DNA from: Burkholderiales bacterium PBB2
Lineage (GTDB): Bacteria; Pseudomonadota; Gammaproteobacteria; Burkholderiales; Burkholderiaceae_C
Assembly: GCA_002255955.1 (NCBI GenBank)
Contig: NKIM01000003.1
Span: forward strand, 186,001-250,000
DNA length: 64,000 nt
Reading direction: 5' to 3'
The notes under the pieces are model-generated. The model was not told the DNA's origin and searched no databases. It saw nothing but the letters and a program-made list of their open reading frames with translations. Positions 26,887-34,998 of this stretch are shown in pieces (the stretch's first letter is position 1; the number at the start of each line of letters is the position of its first letter). The position numbers and the translations under genes were made by a program.

Positions 26887-27135
26887 TCAGGCCGCGCGCT
26901 TGACAGTGGGCGGCACCGGGGCATCCACCCACCAGCGAATGGCGGCACTGGCCAGGTAGCGCTTGAAATCACTGAGCGGCATGGCAGCGGCGCCGTGGCT
27001 GTCGCCCTCCACCCAGCTCAACGTGGCGTCTTGCAAGCCCTGCTCCACCTCGCACAGGCCGGGTCGGATGGCGATGCTGGGGCCATCGCCTTCACGGAAC
27101 TCAACCCGACCTTCGATGACCGCCGTCCTGCTCAT
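26887..27135 (-). CDS. Conserved-looking small hypothetical protein
   Basis: The 82-residue product has no signal or membrane segment. It reads as a compact beta-rich domain (VIEGRVEFREGDGPSIAI) followed by a helix (PLSDFKRYLASAAIRWWV). It lies 25 bp after the 160-residue gene on the same strand, probably in one operon. No family was recognised. Its codon use matches the host. Confidence 0.6.
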   Translation of the reverse strand: MSRTAVIEGRVEFREGDGPSIAIRPGLCEVEQGLQDATLSWVEGDSHGAAAMPLSDFKRYLASAAIRWWVDAPVPPTVKRAA

Positions 27136-27160
27136 GCGGGCACCTCGCGCTTCCCGGCCA

Positions 27161-27643
27161 TCAGATCAACTCCTCGACCACCCAGTCGCGATAGTGGACG
27201 GCCTGATCGGCCCCACCCTCTCGCGCGGTCGCTGCCACCAGGGCGGCCTGCGCCGCTCCGTCCACCTTGACCAGAAGCCAGCGATGGCCTGTTTCGGCCA
27301 AGGCCAGGTAGCGACGCAGCAAGGTGATCTCATAGCCAAAGCCCGCCAAGGGCCCGGCCCGCTCGACCAGGGCGGCTAGCTCGGCCACCGTGTCACGCGG
27401 TGGAAAATGCAGCAGCCCGCTGGCCGGCCAGCCCGCGTGATGGAAGGCATCCACCAAGGCCTCCAGCTGCGCCTGGCTGGGCAGGCCCACCATCACGTGG
27501 CCGACCGGATTGAACACCCCAAATGAGCTGGGCAGCGAAGCCTGGCTCATGGTGTCGCTCCAGCCCTCCAGATCGGCTGGGGGTGGCAAGGACGGCCCGA
27601 GGGCGCGCCCTGCGGTAGGCAACACAAGCGATGGCATGTTCAT
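27161..27643 (-). CDS. Hypothetical protein with small-ligand-like alpha/beta domain
   Basis: The 160-residue protein starts at an ATG preceded by a strong G-rich ribosome site seven bases away. After a poorly ordered N-terminus, the core begins FGVFNPVGHVMVGLP and has regular helices and strands (QLEALVDAFHHAGW, LAGFGYEITLLRRYLALAE, HRWLLVKVDG). Similar proteins occur as hypotheticals in Burkholderiales, some near stress genes. No function can be given. It is followed by the 82-residue gene. Confidence 0.65.
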   Translation of the reverse strand: MNMPSLVLPTAGRALGPSLPPPADLEGWSDTMSQASLPSSFGVFNPVGHVMVGLPSQAQLEALVDAFHHAGWPASGLLHFPPRDTVAELAALVERAGPLAGFGYEITLLRRYLALAETGHRWLLVKVDGAAQAALVAATAREGGADQAVHYRDWVVEELI

Positions 27644-27757
27644 GGACGATCCCCCCGCACGCGGGCAAAAACCGCGTGATCGGCGCCATCATGCAAGCCT
27701 CGGCACGGCGCCGACTGTGCGCCAGCGCACCCTGGCCACGGGCTCGACGGGCACCGC

Positions 27758-28705
27758 TCAGGGTCGCGGGTAGGCCGCGGCGCAGGCCTGGGCACGCGCC
27801 AGTCCGCCCCAGGCCTCGAAGCGCTCGCGTGCCGCGGCATCGATGCGATCGGGCGTCAGCCAGGGATCGGCCGCATTGCGGCTGCCCGGGAAGATCAGCA
27901 CCACGGTGGGCGGCACGGTCCAGGCCTTGCCCTTGAACCCGCCCTTGCCGCGCAGCTCCTGATAGTTGAGCGGCGGCTCGGTCTTGCCGAGCAGCTTGCC
28001 GTTCAGCGCCACCGAGCCCTCGCCCAGCTGGTCCGAGGGGCCGGAATCACCGACCACGGCGAACACCGGGCTCATGGCATCGCGCCGCAGCGCCACCACC
28101 AGATCGCCGATGCGGGCACCGCGCTGCGCAAACTCGGAGGGCTGGCCGCGCTTCGGGCCTTTGGGCAGCACCAGGGCCGGCGTCACCAATGCATCGGCGT
28201 AAGCCGTGAGGTCACAAGCATCGCTGACACCCGGCTTGCGCAAGGCCGTGGCCGAGACCAGAAAGCCATCGACCTCGGGGCAGGGCTTGCCATTCTTGAG
28301 CGGGATGATGTCGGCCGAGAGCTTGCTGCGCTTCCACATCTCGGCCGGCCAGCCCTGGGCCGCGGCCTGCTGCACCAGCTCGCGGCGCGCTTGCAGGCCG
28401 GCCTTGTCCAGGCCGGCGCAGGCGTCGCTCATGGCATTGCAAAGATTGTTCAGCGCCACCCGCTCGCCCCAGAAATCGCTGACGCTGTAGCTGCGGCGGG
28501 TGCCGTCGGTGTTGACGTTGAGGCCGTCGATGAACATCAGCGCCTGGTTCTGCGCATCGGCCCAGACGGCGGTGCGGCCGCCCTTGGCATTGCCGTCCTT
28601 CTGCTCAAACGCAGGCGCCATGCCGCAATCGACGGCGGCTTGCGTCCAGCCTGGCGCGGCAAGGGCGGCGGTGAATGCGGTGACGAGCGCGCCGCGCTGG
28701 GCCAT
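27758..28705 (-). CDS. Secreted GH75 (chitosanase)-like protein
   Basis: The 315-residue protein has a signal peptide (MAQRGALVTAFTAALAAPGWTQA). The C-terminal half contains ARIGDLVVALRRD and SPVFAVVGDSGPSDQLGEGSVAL. This resembles the conserved core of fungal-type GH75 chitosanases, where an Asp and a Glu in this region are catalytic. Several cysteines suggest disulfides. The start at 28705 has an AGGA eight bases upstream; an ATG at 28741 would lengthen the signal region. The GH75 link rests on motif resemblance and may reflect fold rather than activity. Confidence 0.55.
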   Translation of the reverse strand: MAQRGALVTAFTAALAAPGWTQAAVDCGMAPAFEQKDGNAKGGRTAVWADAQNQALMFIDGLNVNTDGTRRSYSVSDFWGERVALNNLCNAMSDACAGLDKAGLQARRELVQQAAAQGWPAEMWKRSKLSADIIPLKNGKPCPEVDGFLVSATALRKPGVSDACDLTAYADALVTPALVLPKGPKRGQPSEFAQRGARIGDLVVALRRDAMSPVFAVVGDSGPSDQLGEGSVALNGKLLGKTEPPLNYQELRGKGGFKGKAWTVPPTVVLIFPGSRNAADPWLTPDRIDAAARERFEAWGGLARAQACAAAYPRP

Positions 28706-28856
28706 CGTCCAAGTCCTGCTGTCGATCCGAAATGCACGCATGATGGCCCGATCTCCAAAGGCCGAGACATTTCGGCCCGGCGATTGTGGGCCGGCAACAG
28801 CGCGCCAGCCAGCCCGTGGCGGGCTTCAAGCTGGGGGCTTGTGCCGCCCCGATGAA

Positions 28857-29363
28857 TCAGTGCAGGTCGAGGGCAAACGCCGCATCGCGCAGGCGAAAAC
28901 CTTGCTCCCAGAGCGCTTGCAGCGCCAGGCGCTGGGCCGCTTGCTGGAGCTGCGCCGGGCGCTGGCCTGGGCGGGCCCACAGGGGCTCGCTGAGCCATTG
29001 CACAGCCCCGCCCTGCTGGCGCAGCAGTGCCAGGCGCCAGGCCTGCTGCAGGCCGCGGCTGCGGCCTTCATCGGCCAGCACGCCAGACCAGTCACCGGCC
29101 TTGAGTCCCAGGGCCGCACGCAGGACCTGCGCCGCGCTGGCGCCGCGCGGCAGCGTGGCCAGGTGCTCGCCCGTGGGGCTGAGCAACTGCTGTTGCTGCG
29201 CGGGCAGCGCCGGCTGGGCGGTGAATGAGAGGGTGGCAGGCTGAGGCGCGGGGCTGGTGACAGGCACCAGATGGCGCAGGCTGGGCTGCGTTGTGCGCGC
29301 GGCGCTGAGGTGGCCGGCGGCGCGGCGGGTCAGCCAACGGTCGAAAGAAGCGAGACCTTGCAT
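28857..29363 (-). CDS. Hypothetical protein behind a structured leader
   Basis: The 168-residue protein is rich in Gln, Ala and Leu, has no signal peptide, and ends with a helical segment (QRLALQALWEQGFRLRDAAFALDLH, broken by a Phe). A central part (GEHLATLPRGASAAQVLRAALGLKAGDW) looks like a folded domain. I do not recognise the family. The ATG at 29363 lies eight bases past a terminator-like hairpin, so its expression is probably controlled by the leader. Confidence 0.6.
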   Translation of the reverse strand: MQGLASFDRWLTRRAAGHLSAARTTQPSLRHLVPVTSPAPQPATLSFTAQPALPAQQQQLLSPTGEHLATLPRGASAAQVLRAALGLKAGDWSGVLADEGRSRGLQQAWRLALLRQQGGAVQWLSEPLWARPGQRPAQLQQAAQRLALQALWEQGFRLRDAAFALDLH

Positions 29364-29371
29364 GATGAATG

Positions 29372-29424
29372 AAAAACTCCGAGAGCCCTGACACCGGCAG
29401 TTGCCGGCCCGGGGCATCTCGGAG
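29372..29424 (-). promoter_or_regulatory. Terminator-like hairpin in leader of the 28857-29363 gene
   Basis: On the minus strand a 12-bp stem with one bulged base (29377-29388 with 29412-29424) encloses a smaller GC hairpin and is followed directly by five T. It ends eight bases before the ATG. Intrinsic terminators so close to a start codon usually belong to attenuators or riboswitches. About 185 bp of gene-free sequence lie upstream of it, room for a sensing structure, but no known riboswitch class was recognised. Confidence 0.6.
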
Positions 29425-29609
29425 CCGCAACGCTTTAGCCGTATTTGTTAGCCCGCCCGCAAGTAGTTGGTAAATCGGCGGTGACACCCTGTTTCCAGCG
29501 CGTCGAAACACATTCTAGCCGCAGTCGCGCGCGGGCCGGAAGGCAGAAATGCGCAGCTTTTTCAAACGCTGCGCGATCTGCGCCCGCGCGCACGGAAGGC
29601 TCGGCGGCT

Positions 29610-29981
29610 TCAGGGCGCCGGCTCCAGCGCCGTCACCACCAGGCCGCCGGCCTGCATCTCGACCCGAAAGCGCACCCGTTCGCCGACCTTGCGGCCCTCG
29701 AGCGGGCGGGCATCGCGCAGGCGAAACACCATGGTCATGGGCGGCATATCGAGATGGGCGATCTCTTCATGCTTGAGCGTGATCTTGCCGCCGGCGGCGT
29801 CGATCTTGCGCAGCTCGCCCAGAGTCCAGGGCGCGGGGGCCGTGGGGCCCGAGGCGGCCGCAGCAGCCGGTGCATGGGCAGCATGGTCCATGGCCAGGGC
29901 TGCCGGAGCCGTGATGGAGAAGGCCAGCAAGGCTGCGGCCGAGAAGGCGTGGCGCGCAGCGCGCGAGGAATTGAATTTCAT
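29610..29981 (-). CDS. CusF-like periplasmic copper-binding protein
   Basis: The 123-residue protein has a signal peptide and a His-rich linker (MDHAAHAPAA). The single small domain matches CusF: GKITLKHEEIAHLDMPPMTMVF, with a His and the MxM pair that bind Cu(I). The tryptophan that caps the metal in E. coli CusF is replaced by Met in the DMPPMTM segment, which is common in homologues. It is the last gene of the copper operon, 50 bp after the multicopper oxidase, and should shuttle copper in the periplasm. Confidence 0.88.
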   Translation of the reverse strand: MKFNSSRAARHAFSAAALLAFSITAPAALAMDHAAHAPAAAAASGPTAPAPWTLGELRKIDAAGGKITLKHEEIAHLDMPPMTMVFRLRDARPLEGRKVGERVRFRVEMQAGGLVVTALEPAP

Positions 29982-30031
29982 GAGGCGTCTCGAAAAAGGG
30001 TTGTGATGTGTTCTTTTGGCAGGTGCCGGGC

Positions 30032-31477
30032 TCAATGCCCGCTGTGCCCACCATGGCCACCGCCCTGGGGCTTGCGCGCGCGTAGCTCGGTCGGGACAGT
30101 GCCCGAGGACGGCGCCGCCTGCTGGCGCGGCATGGACTGGCCGCCCTCGGCGGCGAAGCGGGCCGGCGTGGGCAGGGGCGCGCCGGTCCACTCGAAAGCA
30201 CGGCTGCCCTTGGGCTGGGCGTACCAGCCGGGGTCGCTGTAGTCGCCTGGCTTCTGGTCCTTGCGCACCTTGAGGATGGAGAACATGCCGCCCATCTCGA
30301 CACCGCCAAACGGCCCCTGCCCCGTCATCATGGGCAAGGTGTTGTCGGGCAGGGGCATTTCCATCTCGGCCATATCGGCCATGCCGCGCTCGCCCATGAC
30401 CATGTACTCGGGCACCAGGCGCCGGATCTTCTGCGCCAGGCCGCTGTGGTCCACGCCGATCAGATTGGGCAGGCCATGGCCCATGGCATTCATGGTGTGG
30501 TGGCTCTTGTGGCAATGAAAAGCCCAATCACCCGGCTCATCGGCCAGGAACTCGATCTGGCGCATCTGGCCGACGGCGATGTCGGTGGTCACCTCGGGCC
30601 AGCGCGCGCTGCGCGGCACCGGGCCGCCATCGGTGCCGGTGACGCTGAACTCATGGCCATGCAGATGGATGGGGTGGTTGGTCATGGTCAGGTTGCCGAC
30701 GCGGATGCGCACCCGGTCGCCCTGGCGCACATGGAGCGAATCGATGCCGGGGAAGACCCGGCTGTTCCAGCACCAGAGGTTGAAGTCCAGCATGGTGCTG
30801 GGCCTCGGCGTGGCAGCGCCGGGCTCGATGTCGAAGGCATTGAGCAGAAAGCAGAAGTCGCGGTCCACCGTGTCGATCTGCGGGTGGCGGCCGCGCGGAT
30901 GGGTGATCCACAAACCCATCATGCCCATGGCCATCTGCGTCATCTCGTCGGCATGGGGGTGGTACATGAAGGTGCCGGGCCGGCGCGCCTCGAATTCGTA
31001 GACAAAGGTCTTGCCCGGCTGGATGGCCGGTTGGGTCAGGCCCGAGACGCCGTCCATGCCATTGGGCAGGCGCTGGCCATGCCAGTGCACGCTGGTGTGC
31101 TCGGGCAGGCGGTTGGTGACGAAGATGCGCACACGGTCGCCCTCGACCACCTCGATGGTCGGGCCTGGCGACTGGCCGTTGTAGCCCCAGAGATGCGCTT
31201 TCATGCCGGGCGCCAGCTCGCGCAGCACCGGCTCGGCCACCAGATGAAACTCCTTCACGCCCTGGTTCATGCGCCAGGGCAAGGTCCAGCCGTTGAGGGT
31301 GAGCACCGGTTGATAAGGCCGGCCATTGGGCGGCAACAAGGGCGGGGCCGTCGTGGCCGAGGTTTGCAGCACAGGCTCGGGCAAGGCGGCCATGGCCACA
31401 CGGCTGACCGCCGTGGCCGAGACCGCCGCGCCCAGGGCACCGGCGCTGCGGACAAAAAGATCGCGTCGAGACACCAT
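30032..31477 (-). CDS. Periplasmic multicopper oxidase (CopA-like)
   Basis: The 481-residue protein has a twin-arginine signal (SRRDLFVRSAGALGAAV) and three cupredoxin domains. The copper-site motifs are all present: SVHWHG, MYHPHADE, HPIHLHGHEF and the HCHKSHH loop with the type 1 cysteine. A Met-rich stretch follows near the end (YMVMGERGMADMAEMEMP), and the C-terminus is His/Gly-rich (GGGHGGHSGH). It should oxidise Cu(I) to Cu(II) in the periplasm for copper tolerance. It sits between a TolC-type gene and cusF in a five-gene operon. Confidence 0.92.
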   Translation of the reverse strand: MVSRRDLFVRSAGALGAAVSATAVSRVAMAALPEPVLQTSATTAPPLLPPNGRPYQPVLTLNGWTLPWRMNQGVKEFHLVAEPVLRELAPGMKAHLWGYNGQSPGPTIEVVEGDRVRIFVTNRLPEHTSVHWHGQRLPNGMDGVSGLTQPAIQPGKTFVYEFEARRPGTFMYHPHADEMTQMAMGMMGLWITHPRGRHPQIDTVDRDFCFLLNAFDIEPGAATPRPSTMLDFNLWCWNSRVFPGIDSLHVRQGDRVRIRVGNLTMTNHPIHLHGHEFSVTGTDGGPVPRSARWPEVTTDIAVGQMRQIEFLADEPGDWAFHCHKSHHTMNAMGHGLPNLIGVDHSGLAQKIRRLVPEYMVMGERGMADMAEMEMPLPDNTLPMMTGQGPFGGVEMGGMFSILKVRKDQKPGDYSDPGWYAQPKGSRAFEWTGAPLPTPARFAAEGGQSMPRQQAAPSSGTVPTELRARKPQGGGHGGHSGH

Positions 31478-31523
31478 GGTCGGGACTCCGTTGAAATTGT
31501 CAGTAATGATGGGAGAGGAAGGC

Positions 31524-32933
31524 TCAGTGCTCGGCAGGCGCGGGCCTGCTGGCTGTGGGGCTGTCGCCCAGGGCCGGGGCCGAGCTCGGGCCCAGCAAGG
31601 CCTGATCCAGCGCCGCCTGGGCCAGCCAGAAATCACGCTGGGCCGCCAGCGCGGCGTTGACAGCCGCGATCTGCGCCCGCGTGTCGGCCAGCAGCTCGAA
31701 GACGCTGATGAACATGCCGTTGTAGCGCAGCAGGTTTTCCTCCGAGATGCGGCGCGCGATCGGCAGCAACTCGTCGCGGTGGTGGCGCGCGATGTCGTAG
31801 CTGCTGCGCCAGAGCAGCTCGGCCTCGCGCACTTCGGAGCGAGCCTGGATGGCGGTGTGCGCCGCCTGGTGCACGCTTTGCAGGTACAACGCTTCGGCAT
31901 GCGCCTGGCGGGCCTCGCCCCAGTCGAAGAGCGGGATCTCGAAGCGCAGCTCCGCGCCGGTTTGCAGCGGCGCCTCGTTGCTGCTGTTGCGCATGACGCC
32001 CAGTTCCAGCGCATTGATGAAGTGGCTGATGCGGCTCAGGCCCAGGCTGCGCGCCGTGGCCTCGGTCTGGGCACGCGCGGCCTGCACATCGAGGCGCTGG
32101 GCCAGCGCCTGCTGCTCCAGCCCGCCCCGTTCGGGCAAGCCATCCGGCAGATCGGGCAGCTGCAAGGGCAGACGCAGGCGCGCCAGCGGCTCGCCCCACA
32201 GGCCCAGCAGGCGGGCAAGGCGCTCGCGCTGCTGCAGGCGCTGCTGTTCGGCCCGGGCCAGGCCCAGGGCGGCCTCGGCGGCAAAGCCTTGCTCACGCGC
32301 CAGCTGCAGGCGGTTCCAGTTGCCGGCGCCCACCATGCGCCGGCCCAGCTCGGCGCCGGCGTCGGCGGCCTCCAACACATCGCGCTGGTAGCGCAGGGTC
32401 TGCTCGGCCGCCACCGCGCTCACCCAGGCGCGCCGGGTGTCGGCCGCCAGCGCCAACAGGGCCAGGCCGGTGCGCTGCTGCAGGGCGCGCAAGCGCCGAG
32501 CCTCGATCTCGCGAACCTGCGGCAGGGCCAGCAGCTGGCCCAGGTTCAGACCCAGGCCGAGCTCGCGTTCACGCTCGTCGCCGCGGCGCAGGCGGGCGAT
32601 GCTGAAGCCGGGGTTGGCCAGGCGCCCGGCCTGGGCGCGCTCGGCCTCACCCAGGCCCAGCTCCTGCAAGCTGGCTTGCAGACCGCGGTTGTTGAGCAAG
32701 GCGAGCTGCACCGCGGCGTCCATGGTCAGCGGTGCGGCCAGCAAGGCCTCGACCTGGGCATCGACACGGGCCTGGTCGGCCGCGGCGCGGGTGAGCTGCA
32801 AAGACTGGCCGCTCTGCTGCAGCGCCAGCTCGCGCAAAGGGGCATAGGCGGCCTCGGGGTCCAGGCTGGCGCAGCCGCTCAGGGCGGCGGCGGCCGACAG
32901 CAGCAGGCCGGCTGAGAAGCGAGGGGGCCTCAT
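31524..32933 (-). CDS. TolC-family outer-membrane lipoprotein
   Basis: The 469-residue protein has a lipoprotein signal (AALSGC, lipidated at Cys 20) and two TolC/OEP repeats made of long helices (for example LTMDAAVQLALLNNRGLQASLQELG and the EENLLRYNGMFISVFELL region). TolC-type proteins form the outer-membrane channel of tripartite efflux pumps. No RND pump or membrane-fusion gene is in this operon, so it must pair with a pump elsewhere or have another role, as with CopB-type proteins in cop operons. Its ATG overlaps the stop of the upstream gene by four bases. Confidence 0.9.
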   Translation of the reverse strand: MRPPRFSAGLLLSAAAALSGCASLDPEAAYAPLRELALQQSGQSLQLTRAAADQARVDAQVEALLAAPLTMDAAVQLALLNNRGLQASLQELGLGEAERAQAGRLANPGFSIARLRRGDERERELGLGLNLGQLLALPQVREIEARRLRALQQRTGLALLALAADTRRAWVSAVAAEQTLRYQRDVLEAADAGAELGRRMVGAGNWNRLQLAREQGFAAEAALGLARAEQQRLQQRERLARLLGLWGEPLARLRLPLQLPDLPDGLPERGGLEQQALAQRLDVQAARAQTEATARSLGLSRISHFINALELGVMRNSSNEAPLQTGAELRFEIPLFDWGEARQAHAEALYLQSVHQAAHTAIQARSEVREAELLWRSSYDIARHHRDELLPIARRISEENLLRYNGMFISVFELLADTRAQIAAVNAALAAQRDFWLAQAALDQALLGPSSAPALGDSPTASRPAPAEH

Positions 32934-33289
32934 GGTCGGGCTCCCGCCGAGGCAGCAGCGCTGGCGGCTGCAGGCGCGGCCGACGCCGCGGGCGGCAAGC
33001 CCTGCCGGGCATAGGCGCGCCAGCCGCCGACGCGGCGCACCTGTTCGTTGAGGGCGGGCCAGTCGCCGGCGCTGGGCTCGTCAAGCGCGCGCGCCGGCGG
33101 CAGCACGGGGCGGTAGACCACCGGCGGCACGGCGGCCTGCGGGTTCAAGGGCGCCAGCAGATCGGCAGCCCGATCGGCAGCCCGATCTGCAGCACGATCT
33201 GCAGCACGATCTGCAGCCAGGGCGGGCTGGCCGGGCGAGAAGGCGGCCAGCAGCAAGCCGGCCAGCGGGGCGAACAAAATGGGTTTCAT
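32930..33289 (-). CDS. Secreted protein with AADR repeat, copper operon
   Basis: The 119-residue product has a signal peptide (FAPLAGLLLAAFSPGQPALA). The mature N-terminus then repeats AADR four times plus AAD, encoded by a 12-bp tandem repeat. A short conserved-looking part follows (WPALNEQVRRVGGWRAYARQ) and a tail of Ala, Pro and Ser. It is translationally coupled to the TolC gene. No family is recognised; the operon suggests a periplasmic copper-resistance accessory role. Confidence 0.65.
   Translation of the reverse strand: MKPILFAPLAGLLLAAFSPGQPALAADRAADRAADRAADRAADLLAPLNPQAAVPPVVYRPVLPPARALDEPSAGDWPALNEQVRRVGGWRAYARQGLPPAASAAPAAASAAASAGARP
33160..33219 (-). repeat. 12-bp tandem repeat encoding AADR
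   Basis: Five 12-bp units lie in tandem (33160, 33172, 33184, 33196, 33208), with two sequence variants (GATCGGCAGCCC and GATCTGCAGCAC). The repeat is in frame, so gain or loss of a unit changes the protein by four residues without breaking it. Confidence 0.9.
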
Positions 33290-33395
33290 GCGACAGGTCT
33301 CGCAGCGTGATCCGAATCGAAACGAACAGTGCTGCCGGCCCCGCGACGCGGCATCCAAGCACAGCGTCAGGCGGGCGGCAGCGGCCGAAACAGAT

Positions 33396-33809
33396 TCAGG
33401 CGAGCCGGGGCGGGCGGTCGAGGCCGCCGGTCAGCATGCGCTCACGCGCAGCCGCGGGCGCGCTCACGGGCGCCATGGTCTGGGCTGGCAGGCGCAAGCT
33501 GGGCAGGCTGGGCAAGAGGGCCGGCGCATGACAGCAGGCGGACGCGGCGCAGGCGCTGCAGCGGGTGCCCGCGTCCGAATCCGCCGCCGTATCGGCGCTG
33601 TCGCTGGGCACGGCCTCATCGGCCACGGCCATCTCATGACAAGGCGGCATGGCCTCGGGCGCGGCCTTCGGGGCCGAGGCCTCCACGGCCACCGACACCA
33701 TCACTGGCCCCGCCGCCATGCCGCACAGGCGCAGGCCCGCCAGCGCTTGCAAGGGCAAGGCCAGGACCAGCAGTGAGGCGATGACAGCGCGCCAGAAGAC
33801 CGTGTTCAT
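33396..33809 (-). CDS. Cys/Met/His-rich exported protein heading copper operon
   Basis: The 137-residue protein begins with a signal peptide (FWRAVIASLLVLALPLQALAG). The mature part holds a PPCHEMA segment and a cysteine cluster RCSACAASACCHAP, suited to binding copper or other soft metals. The ATG at 33809 starts the signal peptide; the longer upstream frame runs into the neighbouring gene. It is the first gene of the minus-strand copper operon and converges with nothing nearby. No family name could be assigned. Confidence 0.7.
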   Translation of the reverse strand: MNTVFWRAVIASLLVLALPLQALAGLRLCGMAAGPVMVSVAVEASAPKAAPEAMPPCHEMAVADEAVPSDSADTAADSDAGTRCSACAASACCHAPALLPSLPSLRLPAQTMAPVSAPAAARERMLTGGLDRPPRLA

Positions 33810-33849
33810 GCCAGCAGTGTAAGCCGCCACGGCATCCACGCTGCCGGCC

Positions 33850-34968
33850 TCAGGCCTGCGCTTCGGGCCCCGGGTCCGCATAGCGCGCGGCAATGTGGCG
33901 GAATTCCTCTTGCACCGCCATGAAGGCGTCCACCACATCGGGGTCGAAATGGCGGCCGCGGCCCTCGGCAATGATGCTCAGCGCGGTCTCGTGGCTGAAG
34001 GGTGGCTTGTAGACGCGGCGGCTGATCAGGGCATCGTAGACATCCGCCAGGGCCATCAGGCGCGCCGAGGTCGGGATGGCGTCGCCGCTCAGGCCCTGGG
34101 GGTAGCCGCTGCCGTCCCATTTCTCCTGATGCGACAGGGCGATTTCCTTGGCGAAACGCAGAAACGGCGCCTCATGGCCCAGGCCCTGCTCGGCCCGTGC
34201 GATGGCCTCGTAGCCCAGGGTGGTGTGGGTCTTCATGATGTCGAACTCGGCTTCGTCGAGCTTGCCGGGCTTCAGCAAGATGCAGTCCGGGATGCCCACC
34301 TTGCCGATGTCATGCATGGGCGCCGACTTGAACAGCAGGTGGATGTTCTCCGGCGTCAGCAGCGCGGCAAAACGCGGATGGGTCTGCAGCTGCCGCGCCA
34401 GGCACTGCACATAGTGCTGGGTGCGGCGCAGGTGGTTGCCGGTTTCGTTGTCGCGCGTCTCACCCAGCGAGGCCATGGCCAGCACCACCACGTCCTGCAA
34501 GGCCTCAATCTCGCGGGTGCGGCGCGAGACTTCAGCCGCCAGGTAGTCGCTCTGGTCGCGCAGGAAATCGGCCGCAGCCTTGAGCGCCAGATGGGTGCGG
34601 ATGCGGGCCTGCACGATGGGCGGGCTGATGGGCTTGGTGATGTAGTCCACCGCGCCCAGCGACAGGCCCAGGGTCTCGTCGTCCACCTCGACCTTGGCGG
34701 TCAGGAAGATCACGGGGATGGCGGCGGTGCGCGCGTCGGCCTTCAGGCGGCGGCAGACCTCGTAGCCGTCCATGCCCGGCATCATCACATCGAGCAGGAT
34801 CAGGTCCGGCGGGTGGGCGCCCTGCGCCATGCGCAGGCAGCGATCGCCGCTGTTGGCCACGGTGACGCGGTACTCGTCCTTGAGCAGACCGAACATCAGC
34901 TCCAGGTTGTCGGGGGTGTCGTCCACGACCAGGAGGTTGGGCTTGTGAAGGCTGGGGATGCTGCTCAC
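33850..34968 (-). CDS. HD-GYP response regulator (c-di-GMP phosphodiesterase)
   Basis: The 372-residue protein has an N-terminal receiver domain (phospho-acceptor D60 in LILLDVMMPG) and a C-terminal HD-GYP domain. The HD motif is H219-D in HDIGKVGIPD; later come HQEKWDGSGYP and the GYP triad. HD-GYP enzymes hydrolyse cyclic di-GMP. The gene follows the hybrid kinase by 30 bp in the same direction, so it is the likely final output of that pathway. Confidence 0.93.
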   Translation of the reverse strand: MSSIPSLHKPNLLVVDDTPDNLELMFGLLKDEYRVTVANSGDRCLRMAQGAHPPDLILLDVMMPGMDGYEVCRRLKADARTAAIPVIFLTAKVEVDDETLGLSLGAVDYITKPISPPIVQARIRTHLALKAAADFLRDQSDYLAAEVSRRTREIEALQDVVVLAMASLGETRDNETGNHLRRTQHYVQCLARQLQTHPRFAALLTPENIHLLFKSAPMHDIGKVGIPDCILLKPGKLDEAEFDIMKTHTTLGYEAIARAEQGLGHEAPFLRFAKEIALSHQEKWDGSGYPQGLSGDAIPTSARLMALADVYDALISRRVYKPPFSHETALSIIAEGRGRHFDPDVVDAFMAVQEEFRHIAARYADPGPEAQA

Positions 34969-34998
34969 GCGGGGGTCCTTCAGGCGGTCGGTCGGGGT

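Noticed and set aside
29549-29574. Hairpin GCGCAGC/GCTGCGC as terminator of the CusF operon
   Set aside because: The T/A run is in the loop, not after the stem, so it is not a canonical intrinsic terminator.
33160-33219. Short regular repeats as a possible CRISPR array
   Set aside because: The 12-bp units have no spacers and lie in frame within a coding gene.
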